NCBI GenBank assembly: GCA_028817685.1
Contig: JAPPPC010000903.1
Span: forward strand, 1-24,051
Source of the DNA: Rhodospirillaceae bacterium
GTDB taxonomy: Bacteria > Pseudomonadota > Alphaproteobacteria > UBA8366 > GCA-2717185
Direction: 5' to 3'
Length of the DNA: 24,051 nt
A program made the position numbers and the translations under genes. The notes below the pieces were generated by a model. That model was not told the origin of the DNA. It searched no databases and was given only the letters and a program-made list of their open reading frames with translations. Positions 7,379 through 14,703 of the stretch are shown piece after piece; the first letter of the stretch is position 1, and every line of letters starts with the position of its first letter.

Positions 7379-8605
7379 ATGACAGAGCGCACCACCCCGG
7401 AAGCCGTCGGGCTGTCCGGCGATCGACTGCAACGCATCACGCCCTGGATGGCAGACTATGTCGCGAGCGGAAAACTGCCCGGATGCCTGACCGCCGTGAT
7501 GCGCCGCGGGAAACTCGCCTATCTGGCGCATACCGGTATGGCCGATCCGGACATCGGGCGGCCGGTCGATGAGAACACGGTGTTCCGCATTTACTCGATG
7601 ACCAAGCCTATCGTCTCCGCTGCCATCATGACCTTTTTCGAAGAAGGGCGCTTTCAGCTGGACGATCCGGTTGCCCGGTTCCTGCCGGAATTCGCCGACA
7701 CGCCGGTCTGGGTCGACGGCGACGGCAGCGACATGCGCACCGAACCGCCCGCCGAACCGATGAAGATCTGGCACCTGCTGACCCATACCGCGGGGCTGGT
7801 CTATGGCGCGCGCAACGACACGCCCGTCGGTGCACTGTGCCGCGCCAACGGTATCGATTTTTCAAGGCGCAATGGCGGCGATTTGGCGGAAACCGTTCGC
7901 AGACTCGCGGAGATCCCGCTGCGCTGGCAGCCGGGCACACGCTGGGAATACAGCGTCGCGACAGATGTTTTGGGCCGGCTCGTCGAGGTGCTGGCGGGCC
8001 AGCCGCTCGACGAAGTCTTACAGGCCCGCATCTTCGATCCGCTTGGCATGTCTGATACCGGGTTCCAAGTCCGCACGGAACAGCTAACGCGCTTTGCCGC
8101 CCTGTACACCGCGAAAGAGGGCGGTATCGGCCGCGACGACGGTTCGGACGATACCGCCAGCCATGCGCGGGACGTTACGCTGTTCTCCGGCGGCGGCGGG
8201 CTGGTTTCGACCGCTGCCGACTATCTGCGATTCGCGGAGATGATCCGCCGAAAGGGCGTATTGGGCGACACACGCATCCTCGGTCGCCGTACCGTCGAAC
8301 TGATGGCGATGAACCATCTGCCGAACAACTCCGACATGGCCGGCATGGGCACACCGGTGCATAGCGAGACCAGCTATGAAGGGATTGGGTTCGGGCTCGG
8401 ATTCTCGGTCGTGCTCGACCCGGCGACCGCGAAAGCGGCTTGTTCGCCGGGCGAACTCGCCTGGGGCGGCGCGGCCTCGACGGCGTTCTGGATCGACCCG
8501 GAGGAGGAGATTTCCGTTGTCTTCCTGACGCAACTGATGCCCTCCTCGAGCTATCCGATCCGCCGCGAATTGCGCAGCCTCGTCTATCAGGCCATCATCG
8601 ACTGA
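7379..8605 (+). CDS. Serine hydrolase, class C beta-lactamase-like (EstB-type esterase)
   Basis: The 408-aa protein has the penicillin-binding-protein/beta-lactamase fold. The nucleophile motif SxxK is seen as SMTK at residues 73-76, the YxN-like element is YSV at 191-193, and a C-terminal WGGAAST takes the place of the KTG box. HLLTHTAGLVYG (132-143) is typical of EstB-like esterases and related hydrolases, which cleave esters or amides rather than antibiotics. No signal peptide is visible, which argues for a cytoplasmic enzyme. I chose the ATG at 7379 because CAGGGA sits about 8 bases upstream; an ATG at 7325 would add 18 residues without a good ribosome binding site. It is the first of four closely spaced genes, with a 35-base gap to the next one. 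Confidence 0.9.
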   Translation: MTERTTPEAVGLSGDRLQRITPWMADYVASGKLPGCLTAVMRRGKLAYLAHTGMADPDIGRPVDENTVFRIYSMTKPIVSAAIMTFFEEGRFQLDDPVARFLPEFADTPVWVDGDGSDMRTEPPAEPMKIWHLLTHTAGLVYGARNDTPVGALCRANGIDFSRRNGGDLAETVRRLAEIPLRWQPGTRWEYSVATDVLGRLVEVLAGQPLDEVLQARIFDPLGMSDTGFQVRTEQLTRFAALYTAKEGGIGRDDGSDDTASHARDVTLFSGGGGLVSTAADYLRFAEMIRRKGVLGDTRILGRRTVELMAMNHLPNNSDMAGMGTPVHSETSYEGIGFGLGFSVVLDPATAKAACSPGELAWGGAASTAFWIDPEEEISVVFLTQLMPSSSYPIRRELRSLVYQAIID

Positions 8606-8640
8606 ATCCAAAACATCACATCCGACAAAGGAGAGAGAAG

Positions 8641-8946
8641 ATGGCCAAGAAAACCCCCTACGAAATGGTCCCGCAGCTGGGCAAGTTGCGCGATGACGTG
8701 CTGTTCGGCGATGTCTGGGAGCAGCCGGAACTGACCAAGCGCGACCGCAGCCTGGTGACGATCTCCGTCCTGACCGCGCTGTATCGCACCGACGAGTTGA
8801 AAGGCCATATGCAGCGCGCCCTGGACAACGGCGTCACCAAGGATGAAATCCGCGGCATGATCACCCACTTGGCCTTCTATGCCGGCTGGCCCTGTGCCGT
8901 GAACGCCGGCCGGGTCGCCGTGGAAGTCTTCGGCGACGACGAATAG
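8641..8946 (+). CDS. Carboxymuconolactone decarboxylase family protein
   Basis: The protein is 101 aa, a single CMD domain. The core is LTKRDRSLVTISVLTALYRTDEL followed by KGHMQRALDNGVTKDEIRGM and THLAFYAGWPCAVNA, with Glu52, His56 and His76 in the usual positions. It lacks the CxxC of AhpD peroxidases (only Cys85 is present), so it is closer to gamma-carboxymuconolactone decarboxylase-like proteins than to alkylhydroperoxidases. A GGAGAG ribosome binding site lies close upstream of the ATG. It is probably co-transcribed with the serine hydrolase and with the SDR behind it, suggesting a step in degradation of a lactone or ring-cleavage product; the substrate is unknown. Confidence 0.93.
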   Translation: MAKKTPYEMVPQLGKLRDDVLFGDVWEQPELTKRDRSLVTISVLTALYRTDELKGHMQRALDNGVTKDEIRGMITHLAFYAGWPCAVNAGRVAVEVFGDDE

Positions 8947-8967
8947 AGGCGGACAAAGCCCTACATC

Positions 8968-8996
8968 GCCACCCTCGGGCCGGGATCGAGGGTGGC
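8968..8996 (+). other. Strong intercistronic hairpin between the CMD and SDR genes
   Basis: GCCACCCTCG and CGAGGGTGGC are perfect complements (10 bp) around a 9-base loop. The hairpin lies in the 79-base gap between the carboxymuconolactone decarboxylase-like gene and the SDR. There is no T-run after it, so it is not a standard intrinsic terminator. It could stabilise the upstream mRNA or mark a processing or partial termination site inside the operon. Confidence 0.6.
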
Positions 8997-9025
8997 AACA
9001 GTAACCAAAGCGAAAGAGACACGTC

Positions 9026-9790
9026 ATGGCACGGGTTCAAGGCAAGGTCGCCGTCGTCACCGGCGCGGCGAAGGGGCTCGGCGAGGCGATCGCGTTGCGT
9101 CTCGCGGAGGAAGGCGCCACGCTGATGCTGGGCGATATCGACGAAGAGGCCCTCGCCGCCTCGGCGGAAAATTGCCGGGCGCAAGGCGCCACGGTCGAGA
9201 CCTTGGTCGGCGATGTGACCGAAGAGGGTCCGGCGATCGCTCTGGTACAGGGCGCGCTCGATCAATTTGGGCAGCTCGACATCTTGGTTAACAATGTCGG
9301 CGGCAGTCGCAACGCCAAGATTTGGGAGATGCCGGTCGAGGATTGGGACTACACGGTGAAGCTCAATCTGCGCGGGACCTTCCTGTGCACCCGGGCGGCG
9401 GTGCCGCACATGATGGAGCGCAAGGCAGGCAAGATCATCTGCCTGTCGTCGGGCGCCCGAGAAGGCACGCCCTGGACCGCCTATTACCAGGGCGGCGCCG
9501 CCTATTCTGCCTGCAAGGCTGGGGTGCACGGTTTCATCCGCGATGTGGCGCTGGAACTGGCCGAATACAATATCAACGTAAACGCGGTTGCCCCGGGCCC
9601 GATCGACACGGTCAAGGCCGGCGCCAATCTGCGGGAATTGAATGAAACGGTGGAGTACAGCCCCAACCACATGACCCCGCTCGGCCGCCTCGGCACCCCG
9701 CGCGAGGTCGCCGACGCGGCGTTGTTCCTGGCCTCGGACGAATCCTCCTACATCACCGGTCACACGATCGCGGTCGCGGGCGGGCGGTAG
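9026..9790 (+). CDS. Short-chain dehydrogenase/reductase (SDR)
   Basis: The 254-aa protein is a classical SDR using NAD(P)H for alcohol/ketone interconversion. Visible motifs are TGAAKGLG (12-19, cofactor binding), NNVG (89-92), Asn114, Ser142, Tyr160 and Lys164 in YSACK, so the catalytic tetrad is complete. An aspartate (GDID, residues 37-39) at the end of the second strand favours NAD(H) over NADP(H). The C terminus SSYITGHTIAVAGGR is the normal family ending. A weak AAAGAGA lies upstream of the ATG. It is third of the four-gene run and 20 bases ahead of the hydratase-like gene, so it probably supplies or oxidises a hydroxy intermediate for that pathway. Confidence 0.94.
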   Translation: MARVQGKVAVVTGAAKGLGEAIALRLAEEGATLMLGDIDEEALAASAENCRAQGATVETLVGDVTEEGPAIALVQGALDQFGQLDILVNNVGGSRNAKIWEMPVEDWDYTVKLNLRGTFLCTRAAVPHMMERKAGKIICLSSGAREGTPWTAYYQGGAAYSACKAGVHGFIRDVALELAEYNINVNAVAPGPIDTVKAGANLRELNETVEYSPNHMTPLGRLGTPREVADAALFLASDESSYITGHTIAVAGGR

Positions 9791-9810
9791 ATACTAAGGG
9801 AAGGACCAAC

Positions 9811-10575
9811 ATGGCAACGAGCGCAGCACAGCAGCTTTGGGACGCGCGGGTCAATGCGTCGAAGATCCCGACCGACTTCGACGGGCAACCAGGCTCTGAA
9901 GAGGACGGTTACGCGCTCCAGGCGGCGATGGTCGCGGCGTCGGGCGAAGACGTCATCGGCTGGAAGATCGGCGCGACCGTGGCGGCGCTGTTTCCGGTGC
10001 TGGGGGTGAGCCAGCCCTTCCTGGGGCCGCTGTTCCAGCGCTTCACCTATGACAGTGGGGCGGAAATCCCGATCCTGCCGGGCCATGCGCTGGAGACAGA
10101 AGTCACGGTGCGGTTGAAAGCCGACCTACCGGTACGCGACACGGCCTATACGCGTGACGAGATCGAGGCAGCCGTGGGCGCGATCATCCCCTCCTTCGAG
10201 CTAGTCGGCGCACGATTCGAGGGTGAGCTGGCGGGCGCGGGCTTCAAGGTCATCGCCGACGGCGGCGCCAATGTCGGCACGGTGTTGAGCAGTGACGTGA
10301 CCGACTGGGGTCCCTACGATTTGTCCGACCATCCCGTCAGCCTGACGATCAACGGGGCCGACGCGATCGAAGGCAGCGTCTCGGTTTTGGTCTGGGATCA
10401 TGTGTTCGACGCGCTGTCCTGGTGCCTCGAGCGGCCGGCGCTGGCGCCACGCGGCCTGAAGGCGGGGGACATCGTCATGACCGGCACCTGCACCGGCATG
10501 ACGCCGCTCAATCCCGGCGACGAGGCGGTTGGTGACTTCGGTCCGATGGGCGAAGTCCGCGCGCGGTTCGTTTAG
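9811..10575 (+). CDS. 2-keto-4-pentenoate hydratase / fumarylacetoacetate hydrolase family protein
   Basis: The 254-aa protein resembles MhpD-type hydratases and 4-oxalocrotonate decarboxylases of meta-cleavage pathways. It shows GWKIGAT at 50-56, the metal-binding E-x-E at Glu95/Glu97 (HALETEVTV), and a C-terminal GDIVMTGTCTGMTPLNPGDEA of FAH-fold enzymes. A GGAAGGA ribosome binding site precedes the ATG. Members bind Mg or Mn and hydrate, decarboxylate or cleave 2-keto acids; the exact reaction cannot be told here. It ends the four-gene run and is followed by a repeat element and the convergent cysteine synthase gene. Confidence 0.9.
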   Translation: MATSAAQQLWDARVNASKIPTDFDGQPGSEEDGYALQAAMVAASGEDVIGWKIGATVAALFPVLGVSQPFLGPLFQRFTYDSGAEIPILPGHALETEVTVRLKADLPVRDTAYTRDEIEAAVGAIIPSFELVGARFEGELAGAGFKVIADGGANVGTVLSSDVTDWGPYDLSDHPVSLTINGADAIEGSVSVLVWDHVFDALSWCLERPALAPRGLKAGDIVMTGTCTGMTPLNPGDEAVGDFGPMGEVRARFV

Positions 10576-10599
10576 ACGAGGTGGCGTAACTCCACTACC

Positions 10600-10724
10600 T
10601 GTCATCCCGGCCGAAGAGCCGGGATCCAGTCTCCAAATTGCGAGCGGCCCATCCTAAGGTCTCTGACGGCGCAGTCCTGAACGGTCTTCATAACCGTTCA
10701 GCCCGCATCAAGTGCGGGATGACA
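10600..10724. repeat. 125-bp palindromic intergenic repeat element with three stem-loops
   Basis: The element is bounded by inverted TGTCATCCCG (10600-10609) and CGGGATGACA (10715-10724). Inside are three hairpins: ATCCCGGC/GCCGGGAT (10604-10611 with 10618-10625), TGAACGGT/ACCGTTCA (10678-10685 with 10693-10700), and CCCGCA/TGCGGG (10702-10707 with 10713-10718). Ends of this type (GTCATCCCGG...) recur in intergenic regions of many alphaproteobacterial genomes. It fills the gap between the convergent hydratase-like and cysteine synthase genes, where it may act as a bidirectional terminator or mRNA end. No second copy was seen in this window. Confidence 0.75.
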
Positions 10725-10752
10725 TGTTGGCGTGACCGGAAAGGGCTCGGTC

Positions 10753-11799
10753 CTAATCCAGCCGATGGTTCGGCGTCGAGGCGGCGATCTCGCGCTCGGC
10801 GTCGCTCATCACCTCCGGAACGCCATCGAACAGGTTTGTGCTGAGATAGCGCTCGCCGGTATCCGGCAGCATGCACAGCACGACCGACCCGGCTGGCGCC
10901 TCTTCGCAGACTTTCAGCGCGCCGGCGAAGGTAGCCCCCGAGGTGATGCCGACGAAGATGCCTTCCTTCTTAGCCAGATCCTGGCTGCAGGCGATCGCTT
11001 CGGGGCCGGTGATCGTCACCGCCTTGTGGATGATCCCCATATCAACCGTGTCGCCGGTCAGCCGCGACATGAAGTTCGGCCCCCAGCCCTGCATCGGATG
11101 TGGGTTGTAGGCCGGGTGCGTGCCGACCGGGAAGCCATCCGCATCCTTTTCCTGCGGCAGGCCGCTGGAGACGACGGGCGCCTCGACCGCCTCGCAAACG
11201 ACGATCTTGGTATCCGGGCGCCGGTCGGCCAGGACCCGCGCAACGCCTTTCAAGGTCCCCCCTGTGCCATAGCCGGAGACCCAGTAATCGAGCCGTTCCC
11301 CCTCGAAATCCCGCAGAATCTCTTGTGCCGTGGTGGCGGAGTGGTAGTCGGGGTTGGCTTCGTTTTCAAACTGGCGGGTCATGAACCAGCCATGTTTCGC
11401 CGCCAGCTCCTTCGCCTTTTCGATCATGCCGGTGCTGCGCTCCGCCGCCGGGGTCAGGACGACCTTGGCGCCCAGGAACCGCATCAGCTTGCGGCGCTCG
11501 ACGCTGAACGTCTCGGTCATGGTAATGACCAGCGGGTAGCCCTTCTGCGCGCAGACCATGGCAAGCCCGATACCGGTGTTGCCGCTGGTCGACTCGACAA
11601 TGGTCTGCCCAGGCTTCAGCGCGCCGGTCTGCTCCGCATCCTCGATCACACCAAGTGCCAGCCGGTCCTTGACCGAGCCCAGCGGATTGAAGGACTCGAC
11701 CTTGACGTAAAGGGTGACATCCGGCGGCGCCAGGTTGTTGATCCGCACCACCGGCGTGTTGCCGACAGTCTCAAGAATGGAATCGAATGTTCTGCCCAT
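10753..11799 (-). CDS. cysK: Cysteine synthase (O-acetylserine sulfhydrylase), PLP-dependent
   Basis: The 348-aa protein makes cysteine from O-acetylserine and sulfide in the cytoplasm. The PLP lysine is Lys44 in NPLGSVKDR, the substrate loop is SGNTGI at 72-77, the phosphate-binding loop is GTGGT at 178-182, and GITSGA is at 284-289. It is longer than the typical 310-325 aa because of a segment at about 203-250 that includes VVSSGLPQEKDADGFPVGTHP. The ATG at 11799 starts a normal CysK N terminus (FDSILETVGNTPVVRI); a longer frame to 11931 would overlap the upstream amidohydrolase gene. It lies 70 bases downstream of that gene on the same strand, and the gap holds a repeated CCTGCCC. Related PLP enzymes such as cystathionine beta-synthase or O-phosphoserine sulfhydrylase are alternatives, but less likely. 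Confidence 0.88.
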   Translation of the reverse strand: MGRTFDSILETVGNTPVVRINNLAPPDVTLYVKVESFNPLGSVKDRLALGVIEDAEQTGALKPGQTIVESTSGNTGIGLAMVCAQKGYPLVITMTETFSVERRKLMRFLGAKVVLTPAAERSTGMIEKAKELAAKHGWFMTRQFENEANPDYHSATTAQEILRDFEGERLDYWVSGYGTGGTLKGVARVLADRRPDTKIVVCEAVEAPVVSSGLPQEKDADGFPVGTHPAYNPHPMQGWGPNFMSRLTGDTVDMGIIHKAVTITGPEAIACSQDLAKKEGIFVGITSGATFAGALKVCEEAPAGSVVLCMLPDTGERYLSTNLFDGVPEVMSDAEREIAASTPNHRLD

Positions 11800-11869
11800 G
11801 CGACTAACCCCCGCTGTCTCGCTCACCGCGGGACCATACAGGGCAGGACCGTCTTTGGGCAGGTTTGCT

Positions 11870-13585
11870 TTAGCCCACGCTCTTGGCGCCGCGCACCAGT
11901 CGACCGGGCAGCGCACCGGTCTCTTCGCCATGGATTTGCACCGGTGTGCCAGAAACTATGGTCGCGTCGTATCCCTCAATACGCTGCAGCAACCGCCGTC
12001 CGCCGCTCGGCAGATCGTAGGCCACCTTAGGTGGACAGAGCTTCAGCCGATCGTAATCGATGACGTTGAGGTCCGCCTTGTAGCCAGTCCTGATCAGCCC
12101 GCGATCGTTAAGACCGATCGCCGCCGCGTTGTCGCGGCTGAGCCGCTTGATGGCCCAGGGCAACGGCATCTTCCCACCGCGAGTGCGGTCGCGCGTCCAA
12201 TGGGTCAGCATGTAGGTGATCGCGCTGGCATCCGACAGCACGCCGACATGGGCACCGCCATCGCCGAGTCCAACCAGTGAATTGGGATGGCTGAACATCT
12301 CCTGCACCGTGCCGAGATCGCCATAGCTGTAATTGCTGAGCGGACGGTAGAGGATGGTCTTGCCGTCATTCTCAAGCAACAAATCGTAGACCAGTTCGGC
12401 TGGGTCGGCGCCCGTGCGTGCCGCCATCGCCGCAATGCTGTCCTCTGGCGCGGGTTCGTAGTTCGGCGGGTCGCCGAGCGGGAAGATGCGTTCCCAATTG
12501 GTGACCCGTTTCGCCAACCGTTCGTCGGGATTGGTCTCCGAAATAAGCTGTTTGCGGAAGTCCGGCTGGCGCAGGAAGGCCAACTTCTCCTCGAATGGCA
12601 GGTCAGCGATTCTATTCCAGCTTGGCCGGTTGACGAACGGGTTCTGCGATACCTCGAAACCGAGCATGATGCCGGTTGGGCGGGTCAGCACTTGACCGAA
12701 GATCGGCAACCCGTCGGCATTGGCGGACGCGATCCGGTCCAGCAGATCGCGCCACCCTTCCGGCCGGGCATCGCGCTGCAGAATCGTCACGGTCATTGGC
12801 CTGCCAGCCGCGCGCACGATGCGGCGCAGCATCTCGAATTCGGCCTCCTGATCGTCGAAGTCGGAGATGACCTGCAGCCAGCCGGACTTCGTTTCGCCAA
12901 CCGCCGCGCCGATCTCGATCAGCTCAGCCGCTTCCGCCTTCAGGGTCGGTGTGTGTTCTCCGGCCAGCGTCTTGTGATTGATGGTACGCGAGGTGGAAAA
13001 GCCGAGCGCCCCGGCCTCGATCCCGGCAGCGGCAATTTTCGCCATCTGCGCGCGGTCTTCCGCATTGGCCGGCTCATGCGCCAACGCCCGCTCACCCATT
13101 ACATAGGTACGCACCGCCGCGTGCGGCACCTGCGCCACCACATCCAGATCGTATTGCCGCGCGTCAAGCGCATTGAGATAGTCTTCGAAGCTCTCCCAAT
13201 TCCAGGGCAGACCTTCGGTCAGCACAACTTCGGGAATATCCTCGACGCCTTCCATCAGCTCGATCAGCATGTCGCGCTGATCAGGCTTGCAGGGTGCGAA
13301 CCCAACGCCGCAATTGCCCATCATCAGGGTCGTGACCCCGTTCCAGGAAGAGGGCGTGATCCGATTCGACCAAGTCACCTGCGCATCGTAATGGGTATGC
13401 ACATCGACAAAACCCGGTGTCACCAGCTTGCCGGAAGCGTCGATTTCGCAGTCACCCCTCGGCAGCCCCTTGCCAACCGCCGCGATCGTACCACCGCGCA
13501 CTGCCACGTCCGCCTCGATCGGATCGCCTCCCGATCCGTCGACGACCGTTCCGCCGCGAATGACCAATGACGCCCGTTCCGACAT
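11870..13585 (-). CDS. N-acyl-D-amino-acid deacylase-like amidohydrolase
   Basis: The 571-aa protein belongs to the metal-dependent amidohydrolase superfamily, D-aminoacylase branch. The N-terminal small beta domain (LVIRGGTVVDGSGG) leads into TPGFVDVHTHYDAQ with the metal-binding HxH at His63/His65. MGNCGVGFAPC follows; the cysteine in NCG is a metal ligand in D-aminoacylases. GDGGAHVG near residue 447 holds the catalytic aspartate region, and GYKADLNVID is the usual C-terminal strand. The ATG at 13585 has a GGAG about 10 bases upstream. It hydrolyses an amide or cyclic amide; the substrate is not known. It precedes cysK on the same strand and is divergent from the MoxR operon. Confidence 0.9.
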   Translation of the reverse strand: MSERASLVIRGGTVVDGSGGDPIEADVAVRGGTIAAVGKGLPRGDCEIDASGKLVTPGFVDVHTHYDAQVTWSNRITPSSWNGVTTLMMGNCGVGFAPCKPDQRDMLIELMEGVEDIPEVVLTEGLPWNWESFEDYLNALDARQYDLDVVAQVPHAAVRTYVMGERALAHEPANAEDRAQMAKIAAAGIEAGALGFSTSRTINHKTLAGEHTPTLKAEAAELIEIGAAVGETKSGWLQVISDFDDQEAEFEMLRRIVRAAGRPMTVTILQRDARPEGWRDLLDRIASANADGLPIFGQVLTRPTGIMLGFEVSQNPFVNRPSWNRIADLPFEEKLAFLRQPDFRKQLISETNPDERLAKRVTNWERIFPLGDPPNYEPAPEDSIAAMAARTGADPAELVYDLLLENDGKTILYRPLSNYSYGDLGTVQEMFSHPNSLVGLGDGGAHVGVLSDASAITYMLTHWTRDRTRGGKMPLPWAIKRLSRDNAAAIGLNDRGLIRTGYKADLNVIDYDRLKLCPPKVAYDLPSGGRRLLQRIEGYDATIVSGTPVQIHGEETGALPGRLVRGAKSVG

Positions 13586-13742
13586 ATGCGCTGCTCCATT
13601 CTCTGCCCGCGATTGCTCGACAGCCTAGCCGGACGAAAGAAACAGCGCAAAACCGGCGCTCTCTATAGGCGTATTTCGGACCTAGAGACATCGCCGCCGA
13701 TTCCTAGACAAGACCGAACCGCGCCGACATGATGCGCCGCAC

Positions 13743-14702
13743 GTGTTCGAGAGGAAGATTTTGTCCAGCATCCAGGCATTTACATCGCGCATTCGCGAAA
13801 ACGTTCAAAACATCATCGTCGGCAAGCAGCAGTCCATTGATATGATCGCCGTGGCGCTGTTGTGCCGCGGGCATGTCCTGATCGAGGATGTGCCGGGCAC
13901 CGGCAAAACCACGCTGGCAAAGGCACTCGCAGCCTCGTTGGATTACGACTTTCGGCGTGTTCAGTTCACACCGGATTTGGTGCCAGCCGATCTGATAGGT
14001 TTCAATGCCTATGTGACGGAGACGGCGGAGTTGGCCTTCAAGCCGGGGCCGATCTTCAGCCAAATCCTGCTTGCCGACGAGATAAATCGGGCCACACCGC
14101 GGACCCAGTCGGCATTGCTGGAAGCCATGCAGGAGCGACAGGTTTCCGTGGACGGGGCGACGATGGACCTGCCGCAACCCTTCATCGTACTGGCGACACT
14201 CAACCCCGTCGAAATGGAGGGTACCTTTCCGCTACCGGAAGCGCAGCTCGACCGTTTCCTATTGCGCGTCTCCATGGGCTACCCGAGCCGGGAAGAGGGT
14301 CTCGAAATGCTCGAACGGTTCCATGGGAGAGCGCAGGGTACCGCGCTGAACCCCGTCGCCGACGCGATGGAGATCGCCGCGCTGTCGGACGCAGTGTCTG
14401 CAATCCACGTCGAGCCGATGGTACGCGAATACATCCTCACGTTGGTGGAGCGGACCCGGGCGCATGAGGCGATCCGTCTTGGAATCAGTCCACGCGGGGC
14501 GCTTGCCTTGCAACTGAGTGCGCAGGCCTGGGCCGGGATCGCCGGCCGCGACCATGTGCTGCCGGACGATGTGAAGGCGATGTCCATACCCGTGTTGGGC
14601 CATCGTCTGATCCTCGATGCGTCGGCAGAGCTGAGGGGTCAGACCAGCGCGGCGGTGCTTGCCGAAATTCTAAGCGAAACGCCGGTTCCTCTGGCAACCT
14701 GA
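13743..14702 (+). CDS. MoxR-family AAA+ ATPase
   Basis: The 319-aa protein is a MoxR ATPase, a chaperone-like AAA+ protein thought to help mature or activate membrane or secreted complexes. Walker A is DVPGTGKTT (Lys55), Walker B is ILLADEINRA (about 108-117), sensor 1 is in LATLNPVEMEGTFPLPEAQ (Asn154), and the arginine in LDRF follows. A GTG at 13743 gives the full frame, but no ribosome binding site precedes it. A TTG at 13761 has GAGAGGAAG 3-11 bases upstream and may be the real start, giving a protein 6 residues shorter. The next gene starts 1 base after its stop, so this is the first gene of a tight three-gene operon. Confidence 0.93.
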   Translation: MFERKILSSIQAFTSRIRENVQNIIVGKQQSIDMIAVALLCRGHVLIEDVPGTGKTTLAKALAASLDYDFRRVQFTPDLVPADLIGFNAYVTETAELAFKPGPIFSQILLADEINRATPRTQSALLEAMQERQVSVDGATMDLPQPFIVLATLNPVEMEGTFPLPEAQLDRFLLRVSMGYPSREEGLEMLERFHGRAQGTALNPVADAMEIAALSDAVSAIHVEPMVREYILTLVERTRAHEAIRLGISPRGALALQLSAQAWAGIAGRDHVLPDDVKAMSIPVLGHRLILDASAELRGQTSAAVLAEILSETPVPLAT

Positions 14703-14703
14703 C

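Noticed and set aside
8641..8946. AhpD-type alkylhydroperoxidase
   Set aside because: The CxxC redox motif is absent; only a single cysteine is present.
10732..12030. Long open frame (432 codons) on the plus strand
   Set aside because: It is opposite the cysteine synthase gene, whose catalytic motifs are intact; the plus-strand translation resembles no family.
12287..13570. Long open frame (427 codons) on the plus strand
   Set aside because: It lies fully opposite the amidohydrolase gene, its translation has no recognisable motif and odd composition (rich in Arg, His, Gln), and it is the usual antisense artefact of GC-rich coding DNA.
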